Of a stretch of 38,223 nucleotides of DNA, positions 8,411-14,819 are shown piece by piece. This stretch comes from Gammaproteobacteria bacterium (lineage in GTDB: Bacteria; Pseudomonadota; Gammaproteobacteria; Pseudomonadales; Azotimanducaceae), in assembly GCA_020832085.1 (NCBI GenBank), contig JAFIFJ010000004.1:1-38223 (forward strand), written 5' to 3'. The notes under the pieces are model-generated. The model did no database searches, was not told where the DNA came from, and worked only from the letters and a program-made list of their open reading frames with translations. How positions within the stretch are numbered: the first letter of the stretch is position 1; every line of letters starts with the position of its first letter. Made by a program: the position numbers and the translations under genes.

Positions 8411-9301
8411 ATGACAGCACCTGAGGAAGACGCTTTGCCAAGCAGCAGCTCTGCGGCAGTCCAACCCGGCACCCTGTTCGTCGTCGCCACGCCCATCGGC
8501 AACCTCGACGATGCCTCGCCACGGGCGCGGTCGACCCTCCAGGCGGTGGCGCTGATCGCGGCCGAGGATACCAGACACACCCGTACCCTGTTAGCGAGTT
8601 GGGGCATCGACACCGACATGATCTCCCTGCATGAGCACAACGAAGAGGCGCGCATTCCGGGCCTCCTCGAACGCCTGAGAAGCGGTGAGGATCTGGCCCT
8701 GGTCAGCGACGCCGGTACGCCGCTGCTGGCGGACCCGGGCTACCGTCTGGTGCGTGCCGTCGTGGCGGCCGGTCTGCCCGTCCGTCCGATTCCCGGCCCC
8801 TGCGCGCTGGTGGCCGCGCTGTCCGCTTCAGGTCTTCCTACAGACCGTTTTCTCTTCGCCGGGTTCCTTCCGGCCAAGTCCGGCCCGCGCCAGGCAGCCC
8901 TGGCGCAGCTGCGGTCCATGGCCTCCACCCTGGTGTTCTACGAGACCCCCCATCGCATTGCGGCGGCGCTGGCCGACGCGGCGCAGGTGCTCGGCGGCGA
9001 GCGGGAAGCCTGGGTCGGCCGCGAGCTCACCAAGCGCTTCGAAACCCACTATGCAGGCAGCCTCGCCGATCTTGCTCAGCGCTTCGCTGCCGGCGAAGAA
9101 GAGGAGCGCGGTGAGTTCGTGCTCATCATCGGCGGGGCCGACGCGTCCACACCGGCGACGGAAATCGATGCGGATGCTGTCCTCGAAGCCCTGCTGGCCG
9201 AACTGCCGGCGTCGAAAGCCGCCAAGGTGGCGGCCAAGCTGCTCGACCGTCCCAGGCAGGCTTTGTTTCAGCGCTGCCTGGAACTCACGCAACGCGGCTG
9301 A
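8411..9301 (+). CDS. rsmI: 16S rRNA (cytidine1402-2'-O)-methyltransferase RsmI
   Basis: RsmI methylates the ribose of C1402 in the 16S rRNA decoding centre, alongside RsmH, encoded further right. The ATG at 8411 gives 296 residues. Family motifs are LFVVATPIGNLDD (about 21-33), AEDTRHTRTLL (about 50-60), SDAGTPLLADPGYRLVR (about 98-114), PGPCALVAALSASGLPT and FYETPHRI. It is a tetrapyrrole-methylase-fold enzyme using S-adenosylmethionine. Longer in-frame extension upstream to 8159 overlaps lpoA and lacks motifs. In Pseudomonas rnpB follows directly; here a repeat array and two extra genes come between. Confidence 0.96.
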   Translation: MTAPEEDALPSSSSAAVQPGTLFVVATPIGNLDDASPRARSTLQAVALIAAEDTRHTRTLLASWGIDTDMISLHEHNEEARIPGLLERLRSGEDLALVSDAGTPLLADPGYRLVRAVVAAGLPVRPIPGPCALVAALSASGLPTDRFLFAGFLPAKSGPRQAALAQLRSMASTLVFYETPHRIAAALADAAQVLGGEREAWVGRELTKRFETHYAGSLADLAQRFAAGEEEERGEFVLIIGGADASTPATEIDADAVLEALLAELPASKAAKVAAKLLDRPRQALFQRCLELTQRG

Positions 9302-9323
9302 AACGCGGGGGCTTGTCTGCCTG

Positions 9324-9710
9324 TCACGCCAATCGCCGCATCGCCCTGCGGGCGCTAGCGCGCTCCCACACCGGCGCATCGCTCGGATCTTGCGTTGCGC
9401 TGTTGTGTGATAGCCCTGGCCGCCGCAGGCGGATGGGCCGATCGCGAGGTGCTTTGCGGAAGCTGATGTCGCTGACTTCGCTGGATATCACGCCAATCGC
9501 CGCATCGCCCTGCGGGCGCCAGCGCACTCCCACACGGGCGCATCGCTCGGATCTTGCGTTGCGCTGTTGTGGGAGAGCCCTAGCCGCCGCAGGCGGATGG
9601 GCCGATCGCGAGGTGCTTTGCGGAAGCTGATGCCGCCGACTTCGCTGGATATCACGCCAATCGGCGCATCGCCCTGCGGGCGCTAGCGCGCTCCCACACG
9701 GGCGCATCGC
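9324..9710. repeat. 164-bp tandem repeat, 2.4 copies, of REP-like hairpin pairs
   Basis: Unit boundaries at 9324, 9488 and 9652 share the sequence TCACGCCAATCG and are spaced by exactly 164 bases. Copies 1 and 2 differ by scattered substitutions only; copy 3 stops after about 59 bases. Each full unit holds two facing hairpins. Read on minus, the first has stem CGCCC, loop GCA, stem GGGCG. On plus, the second has outer stem GCCC/GGGC, a T bulge, inner stem CCGCC, loop GCA and GGCGG. Both start with a TGTGGGAG-like head. The layout resembles BIMEs built from REP elements. The array fills most of the 440-base gap between convergent rsmI and the dehydrogenase gene. Confidence 0.9.
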
Positions 9711-9741
9711 CCAATGAGCGCTAACCGCCTCCCGCAGGGGC

Positions 9742-10542
9742 TCAGGGAATCCTGTCGCCTTCGCTGCGGGTGAGGATGGCTTCGGCTTCGCTGCGCCCCA
9801 CTTCCCGGGGCTGGCCGGAGATGCCGAAGATATAGGTCTGCCCCGTGGGGCCCTTGGGTCCCTGGCGGATCACGTTGAGGGCAGCTAAGGCCACGTCCTC
9901 CGGCTTCATGCCCTTCTCCGCATGGGGAACGGAGACGGCCCGCAGCATGGGCGTATCGGTGGCGCCGGGCCCCAGGGCGTTGACGCGGATGCCGTAGGGT
10001 TCGAGTTCCACCGCCCAGGACTCCGTCTGCCGCCACTGCACCCACTTGGCGGCGTCGTAGCCGCTGGAACCGAGGCCGGCCATCATGTGGCCTTCCTTGA
10101 TGTGCTCGGTGATCAGGTTGATCACGTTGCCGCCGCCGTTGGCGCGCATGGACGGCACGGCCGCCAGCGTGCAGTAGTAACCCCCGAGGGCGCAGATTTC
10201 GATGGAGCGGGCGTAGCCTTCGGACTGGCTGGCATAGGTTCCCCGCGTCAGCGAGGTGTCGATGTAGACCGCGGCATTGTTGAACAAGACGTCCACCCGG
10301 CCGAGCTCGTCGAGAATGCGCGCGAATGCGGCCCGGACCTGTCCGGCATCGGCAATGTCGCAATCCAGCGCCAGGGCGCGTCGGCCCGCGGCCCGGACGG
10401 CATCCGCCGTTTCGAGATTGGCCGGGGCGTCGATGTCGAGCAGCGCCAGATCAGCGCCCTCCGCAGCGCAGGCCACCGCCAGGGCACGGCCGATGCCCAC
10501 GGCAGAGCCGGTGATGGCCACCACCTGTCCGGATAACAGCAT
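9742..10542 (-). CDS. Short-chain dehydrogenase/reductase, substrate unknown
   Basis: A classical-size SDR (266 residues) with the nucleotide motif TGSAVGIG (11-18), an acidic residue after strand 2 (Asp36, favouring NAD), NNAAV (88-92) and the catalytic YDAAK (Tyr162, Lys166). The usual catalytic serine about 13 residues before the tyrosine is not evident; Thr145 in the NLIT segment sits at the matching strand but 17 residues away. PGATDTPML fits the cofactor-binding loop. GGGAGGGG precedes the ATG. It follows the Rieske oxygenase gene by 178 bases on the same strand, so it may oxidise that enzyme's product, but that is inference. Confidence 0.88.
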   Translation of the reverse strand: MLLSGQVVAITGSAVGIGRALAVACAAEGADLALLDIDAPANLETADAVRAAGRRALALDCDIADAGQVRAAFARILDELGRVDVLFNNAAVYIDTSLTRGTYASQSEGYARSIEICALGGYYCTLAAVPSMRANGGGNVINLITEHIKEGHMMAGLGSSGYDAAKWVQWRQTESWAVELEPYGIRVNALGPGATDTPMLRAVSVPHAEKGMKPEDVALAALNVIRQGPKGPTGQTYIFGISGQPREVGRSEAEAILTRSEGDRIP

Positions 10543-10688
10543 GTCTTTCCCCTCCCGAATGGGCGTCCCGTTTCAGCCGGCGGCTGCCGGTCAGAGCGCC
10601 GGAGTGTCTGAGCACACGGCGCCTCTTTGAGGACGACGTATTGATGACCTCCGGCATCGATTCCCGATGGGCACATCCATGTGCCACT

Positions 10689-10714
10689 GGAAACGCTGAT
10701 CAATCAGCGTTTCC
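10689..10714 (-). terminator. Perfect hairpin after the minus-strand Rieske oxygenase gene
   Basis: Two 12-base arms (GGAAACGCTGAT and ATCAGCGTTTCC) pair perfectly around two bases, beginning seven bases after the oxygenase stop on the minus strand. No run of T follows, so termination would be partial. It may instead protect the 3' end of the oxygenase message or separate its expression from the dehydrogenase gene. Confidence 0.45.
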
Positions 10715-10720
10715 TTGAGC

Positions 10721-12127
10721 TCACGACTGCAGGAACTCGTCCAGGGTGGCGTGGAAGCGACGGATCCGGGCTTCCTGATAGTTGCCGAGGGTGGCGCCGC
10801 GCTTGACGGCACCCTTGGCGCCGGCGCGCTGACGATTGAGGTTGTCCGTGTCCTGGTCGAGGACGAAGTCGAGGCCCTGGGGGAAATTCGGGATCGAAGT
10901 GTAGGAATCCTCGATCTCCAGCCGGACCTTTTCCGCCGGCGGCGGGGTGGGGCCGTTGGCAGGCTTGGGCCGCAGGAACAGCACCTCATGGATGCAGGTG
11001 TCGACATCGTCGCCGTTGGGGCGGAAGCGGTAGATCAGCGGAATGGAGATGCCCGGGAACAGCATCATGTTCGGGAACATCCAGTACTCGATGGAATCCA
11101 TCATCTGGCTGACGCTGACCTCGCTGAGATCGCAGTCGAGATCCTTGCCCATGGTCTCGCGCATCTGCTTGGCCCAGGCGGTGCGGGCTGTCTCACCTTC
11201 TCCCAGCTTGGGCTGGTCATACTTCCGGCGGCTGCTCAGGACCGCCAGGATTTCTTCCTCGCTGGGGCGGTCGCGCAGGTGCGGGCTCGGGGAGCCGATG
11301 GTGTGCACGAAGCGCGTAGTGTACTTGCCGAAGATGTCGTACTGGGCGTTGGCATCGCCGGCGGTACGCAGCCCTTCGGGGTGGGTGGCGATGACGTGAT
11401 AGGCCTCGAGGAAGGCTTCCATGCCCATCTTCCAGTTGCAGGGCAGAACCTTCTCCGTGTGCAGGGCCACGTAGCGGTCCTCCAGCGGAATCGCGAACTG
11501 GCTGAAGTGCTCTGGCAGCAATTCGAGCTGCTCGGACAGGGGGCCGGCGTCGGGGTCGAGATTGATGAACACGAAGCCGCCCCAGGTCTCCACCTTCACT
11601 TCCGGCAGCTGGAACTCCTCGTCGCTGACATGAGGGAAGTCCCAGCGGCAGGGCACTTCCTTCAGGCTGCCGTCCAGATTCCAACTCCAGCCGTGGAAGG
11701 GGCAGCGCAGGAACTGCTTGCCGCGGCCCTGGGTGCCGGCATCGAAGAACTGCATGCCGCGGTGCATGCAGGAATTGTGGAAGGCCTGGATCTTGTCGGG
11801 CGCCGAGCGCAGCACGACGATGGAGTGATGGCCGATGTCATAGACGTAGTAGTCGCCGACACGGCTGAGATGCTCCTCACGGCAGGCCCATTGCCAGGCC
11901 CGGGTCCACATCTTCTTCATTTCCAGGTCGAACAGCTCACGGGAGGTGTAGCGCTCGAAGGGCAGGTCCTCCTGGCCCAGAAAGGTGTAGGTCTCTTCGG
12001 CCGTGAGCGGACGCGGTGCCTGATCGCCATCGCTGATGATGATCTCGCGGGTGCTCGGCCCGGGGCAGCGGGCCTCGCCCGGGGCCAGACTCGGGTCGCT
12101 CGGTTGGGTCAGTCGTGATGCGCTCAT
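10721..12127 (-). CDS. Rieske non-haem iron oxygenase, alpha subunit
   Basis: This is the catalytic subunit of an aromatic-ring-hydroxylating or demethylating Rieske oxygenase. The ATG at 12127 is set by an AGGAGA site eight bases upstream and gives 468 residues. The Rieske 2Fe-2S ligands are Cys120, His122, Cys142 and His145 (CMHRG, CPFHGW). The mononuclear iron histidines are His244 and His249 in EAYHVIATH. The residue three before the first histidine is Glu241, where naphthalene dioxygenase has the bridging Asp. No beta subunit, ferredoxin or reductase gene is nearby. It lies, with the dehydrogenase, in an insert between rsmI and rnpB. The substrate cannot be read from sequence. Confidence 0.93.
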   Translation of the reverse strand: MSASRLTQPSDPSLAPGEARCPGPSTREIIISDGDQAPRPLTAEETYTFLGQEDLPFERYTSRELFDLEMKKMWTRAWQWACREEHLSRVGDYYVYDIGHHSIVVLRSAPDKIQAFHNSCMHRGMQFFDAGTQGRGKQFLRCPFHGWSWNLDGSLKEVPCRWDFPHVSDEEFQLPEVKVETWGGFVFINLDPDAGPLSEQLELLPEHFSQFAIPLEDRYVALHTEKVLPCNWKMGMEAFLEAYHVIATHPEGLRTAGDANAQYDIFGKYTTRFVHTIGSPSPHLRDRPSEEEILAVLSSRRKYDQPKLGEGETARTAWAKQMRETMGKDLDCDLSEVSVSQMMDSIEYWMFPNMMLFPGISIPLIYRFRPNGDDVDTCIHEVLFLRPKPANGPTPPPAEKVRLEIEDSYTSIPNFPQGLDFVLDQDTDNLNRQRAGAKGAVKRGATLGNYQEARIRRFHATLDEFLQS

Positions 12128-12349
12128 GGCCGTGTCTCCTGGTGGCTTGAAATCGATGGCGGGCTGCCGCCTGCGAGACTCGCCGTGCGGAACTCGCGGC
12201 GAGGCAGTCCTTCCAGCGACGGTAACTGGCCTATGGGACCCTGATTTGGGCCATCCTGCAACCATGACTTTTTCGAGAGGGTAGGCGGCAGCGGCGGGGT
12301 TCAGCGTGACTGCTGCGGGAACCGCCGATGGCGACGACCACCGGCCCGC

Positions 12350-12378
12350 TTGCCGTGGCGGTTCGCCGGCCCCATGAT
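12350..12378 (+). promoter_or_regulatory. Candidate sigma-70 promoter of rnpB
   Basis: TTGCCG (12350-12355) and CATGAT (12373-12378) are separated by 17 bases, each with four of six consensus matches. A start about 7-9 bases downstream would fall at 12385-12387, exactly where the P1 helix of RNase P RNA begins. That positional agreement is the main support. Confidence 0.6.
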
Positions 12379-12386
12379 GCGTCCGC

Positions 12387-12740
12387 GGAGGAGTCGGACA
12401 AGCAGCCGCTCCGCTGTTTCGGCAGCGGGGAGGAAAGTCCGGGCTCCACAGGACAGGGTGCCAGGTAACGCCTGGGGGACGCGAGTCCACGGAAAGTGCC
12501 ACAGAAAATATACCGCCGAACTGGCGCAAGCCGGTGGTAAGGGTGAAATGGTGCGGTAAGAGCGCACCGCGCGCGTGGCAACACGCGTGGCAGGGTAAAC
12601 CCCACCCGGAGCAAGGCCGAATAGGGATCTCATGGTGTCGTCCGCACCAGATCCGGGTTGGCTGCTTCAGGCGCGTGGTGACACGCGTCGCAGATGAATG
12701 GCTGCTCTCGACAGAACCCGGCTTATCGACCGGCTCCTCC
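12387..12740 (+). ncRNA. rnpB: RNase P RNA (bacterial type A)
   Basis: The catalytic RNA of RNase P, which removes the 5' leader of pre-tRNAs. Conserved landmarks are in order: GAGGAAAGTCCGGGCTCC (12430-12447), ACAGAAAATATACCGCC (12501-12517, P4 region), GGTGCGGTAAGAGCGCACC (near 12550-12568), the CACCCGGAGCAAG and AATAGGG segments (near 12603-12627, the CCA-binding loop area), and ACAGAACCCGGCTTATCG (12711-12728). The ends are set by the P1 helix: GGAGGAGTCGG at the 5' end pairs with CCGGCTCCTCC at the 3' end. Length is about 354 bases. It lies just upstream of mraZ. Confidence 0.96.
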
Positions 12741-12747
12741 GTTCTTC

Positions 12748-12792
12748 ACCACCGTTGGCCCGTTGGGCCCGGTGGTCCTCGGCCCAGCTTTT
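12748..12792 (+). terminator. Probable rnpB terminator
   Basis: ACCACCG (12748-12754) pairs with CGGTGGT (12770-12776), enclosing a second stem GGCCC/GGGCC with a GTT loop; two bases bulge between them. A CTTTT run follows about 12 bases later, further than in a textbook terminator. It starts a few bases after the mature 3' end of RNase P RNA. Confidence 0.5.
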
Positions 12793-12996
12793 CATACCGA
12801 AATGTTCTTACCAGAACATTTGTAAGGCCTATCAGGTCTCTAATCTAAACGGTTTTGTAGAAATAGGCTTTAAGTCTCTGACTTTAAGTGGATTTAACTG
12901 GATCTGTTTCGGATCGGAACACCAGCTTCCTGCGCGTTTTTGATTTTCCCCCGCAGCATCTGCATGTAAGTCCTTGGAATTACGCAAATACCTTGC

Positions 12997-13026
12997 TTGA
13001 CAGGGGAATTTTGCCGTTCCTATAGT
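12997..13026 (+). promoter_or_regulatory. Main promoter of the dcw cluster (mraZ promoter)
   Basis: A consensus TTGACA (12997-13002) and TATAGT (13021-13026, five of six matches) lie 18 bases apart, in a locally AT-rich stretch about 70 bases before mraZ. It is the best sigma-70 promoter in the window and corresponds to Pmra, which drives the division and cell-wall cluster in many bacteria. MraZ-type boxes start at its -10 element. Confidence 0.88.
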
Positions 13027-13060
13027 GTCGTGTGGTGGGAGAAAGTGGCAGAAAGTGTCG
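13025..13060 (+). promoter_or_regulatory. MraZ operator: four boxes at 10-bp spacing
   Basis: Four six-base direct repeats occur exactly ten bases apart: GTGTCG (13025), GTGGGA (13035), GTGGCA (13045) and GTGTCG (13055). The last two spacers are both GAAA. MraZ is known to bind repeated TGGGN-type boxes separated by five bases, just downstream of the mra promoter, so this is a strong candidate autoregulatory operator. The first box overlaps the last two bases of the -10 element, so MraZ binding should block polymerase. Confidence 0.85.
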
Positions 13061-13096
13061 ATTGATGGTGCCGAAAGGCAATTGGGAGCGGGCTGA

Positions 13097-13558
13097 ATGC
13101 TCTTCCGTGGGGTCAGCAGCGTCAACATGGATGCGAAGGGGCGCATGGCTTTGCCTGTGCGCTATCGCGAGCTGATTCAGGAAGCCAGTGCCGGTCAGGT
13201 GGTGGTCACCATCGACATCTCGGAACGCTGCCTGCTGCTCTACCCGCTGAATCACTGGGAAGAGGTGCAGGCCCAGATCGACGCCCTGCCGAACATGGAT
13301 CCGAGCAGTCGCAATCTGCAGCGCCTGCTGGTCGGCCATGCCATGGATCTGGAGATCGACGGCAGCGGCCGCCTGCTGCTGCCGCCCATGCTGCGTGAGC
13401 ACGGGCGATTCGAGAAGAAACTGATCCTGCTGGGTCAGGGCCGGAAGCTGGAGATCTGGGCCGAAGAGGTCTGGACCGCCCGGCGTGACGCCATGCTTGC
13501 CCAGACGGCCGAGCCCAGTGGAGAGACTGCCATCGGCCTGCAGTCGATTTCGCTTTGA
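13097..13558 (+). CDS. mraZ: Transcriptional regulator MraZ
   Basis: MraZ is the AbrB-like double-SpoVT regulator that represses its own dcw promoter. The 153-residue product has the two repeats, FRGVSSVNMDAKGRMALPVRYR (about 3-24) and AMDLEIDGSGRLLLPPMLREH (about 82-102), each with the DxxGR(M/L)xLP signature. GGGAGCGG precedes the ATG. Its boxes lie 37-72 bases upstream. The stop overlaps the rsmH start by four bases. Confidence 0.97.
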   Translation: MLFRGVSSVNMDAKGRMALPVRYRELIQEASAGQVVVTIDISERCLLLYPLNHWEEVQAQIDALPNMDPSSRNLQRLLVGHAMDLEIDGSGRLLLPPMLREHGRFEKKLILLGQGRKLEIWAEEVWTARRDAMLAQTAEPSGETAIGLQSISL

Positions 13559-14502
13559 CGGGGCCTGTCTATAGCCATCAACCGGTGATGCTGGAGGAAG
13601 TCTTGGAAGCGCTCCACCCAGCGCCAGACGCCTGCCTCCTGGACGCGACTTTCGGCCGCGGTGGACATGCGCGCGCCCTGCTGGCGCAGCTCGGTCCCGG
13701 TGGACGTCTGCTGGCCCTCGACCGGGATCCCGAGGCCATCGCCGCCGCCCGGGAGCTGGCGGCCGAGGATGACCGGGTCGAGGTGGTGCAGGGTCCCTTC
13801 GCCGAACTGGCGGCCGTGGTCGAGAAGCTCGGGCTCGTGGGCCGCATCGACGGCGTGCTCATGGATCTCGGGGTGTCGTCGCCCCAGCTGGACGATCCGA
13901 CCCGGGGTTTCAGCTTTCAGCAGGATGGCCCCCTGGACATGCGCATGGGCGCGGATACCGGCGCCCCGGCTGCGGACTGGATTGCCCGTGCCTCTCTGGA
14001 CGAGATGACCCGCGTCTTCCGGGAACTCGGCGAAGAACGCTACGCCCGCCGCATTGCCCGCGGCATCGAGGCTGCCCGGGTGGAGGCGCCCATCACCACC
14101 ACCGGCCGCCTGGCCGAGGTGGTGGCCGCAGCGCATCCGGCCTGGGAGCGGGACAAGCATCCGGCGACCCGGGTGTTCCTGGCCATCCGACTGCACATCA
14201 ACGGCGAACTCGATCAGGTGGTGGCAGGTCTCGCTGCGGCCGTGGACGTGCTGGCACCGGGCGGCCGCCTGGCGGTGATCAGCTTTCATTCCCTGGAGGA
14301 CCGCATCGTCAAGCGCTACCTGCGCGATCAGGAGCGGGGCGATCCGGTGCTGCGGTCGCTGCCCATTCCGGGGGACGTCAGCGGAGCCCGGCTCAAGCGC
14401 ATCGGCGGCGCCCGCCGGCCCACGGCCGCTGAAGTCGAGGCCAACCCTCGCGCCCGCAGCGCCACCTTGCGTGTCGCCGAGCGGCTTGAGGAGGCGGCAT
14501 GA
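13555..14502 (+). CDS. rsmH: 16S rRNA (cytosine1402-N4)-methyltransferase RsmH
   Basis: RsmH (MraW) methylates N4 of C1402, the same nucleotide modified by RsmI, which is encoded nearby. The 315 residues include HQPVMLEEVLEAL at the start, LDATFGRGGHARALL (about 24-38, SAM-binding), LMDLGVSSPQLD (about 101-112), FLAIRLHINGEL and ISFHSLEDRIVKRYL. The start is a TTG at 13555 overlapping the mraZ stop. The next in-frame start codons lie after the conserved histidine, so TTG is almost forced. The rare start may keep expression low, through coupling to mraZ. The stop overlaps the ftsL ATG. Confidence 0.97.
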   Translation: MTGPVYSHQPVMLEEVLEALHPAPDACLLDATFGRGGHARALLAQLGPGGRLLALDRDPEAIAAARELAAEDDRVEVVQGPFAELAAVVEKLGLVGRIDGVLMDLGVSSPQLDDPTRGFSFQQDGPLDMRMGADTGAPAADWIARASLDEMTRVFRELGEERYARRIARGIEAARVEAPITTTGRLAEVVAAAHPAWERDKHPATRVFLAIRLHINGELDQVVAGLAAAVDVLAPGGRLAVISFHSLEDRIVKRYLRDQERGDPVLRSLPIPGDVSGARLKRIGGARRPTAAEVEANPRARSATLRVAERLEEAA

Positions 14503-14819
14503 CCATCCGCCAGACCGAACATCCGCTGTTCGCCCTTGTCGACTGGTTCATGCGGCCCGCCACGCGGGTCGCGCTGCTTCTGGGCGCAGCAATCCTGATC
14601 AGCGCCCTGGCCGTCGTCTTCGCCTCCCATGAGACCCGTTCCCTTTACGGGGAGCTCGAGCGCGCCCGACTCGAGCACGATCGTCTGCTGGAACAGCGTG
14701 GCCGCCTGCTGCTGGAACGCAGCACCTTTTCGGCCTACGGGCGGGTCGAATCCCTGGCCGTGGAATCACTGGAGATGCAGGTCCCGACCTCCGACGACAT
14801 ACGGCTGGTGCGGCCATGA
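14499..14819 (+). CDS. ftsL: Cell division protein FtsL
   Basis: FtsL is a bitopic membrane protein that joins FtsB and FtsQ and helps switch on FtsWI. The 106 residues have a short cytoplasmic part, one membrane helix (about 26-45, ATRVALLLGAAILISALAVVF), then a periplasmic coiled-coil segment (YGELERARLEHDRLLEQRGRL) and a terminal part ending IRLVRP. Sequence conservation in FtsL is low, so size, topology and position between rsmH and ftsI carry the call. It overlaps both neighbours by four bases. Confidence 0.94.
   Translation: MTIRQTEHPLFALVDWFMRPATRVALLLGAAILISALAVVFASHETRSLYGELERARLEHDRLLEQRGRLLLERSTFSAYGRVESLAVESLEMQVPTSDDIRLVRP

Noticed and set aside
8290..8655. N-terminal extension of LpoA to 8655
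   Set aside because: It would put the lipoprotein signal inside the protein, and it overlaps rsmI.
9324..9710. CRISPR array
   Set aside because: The 164-base repeats are directly joined with no variable spacers, and there are no cas genes.
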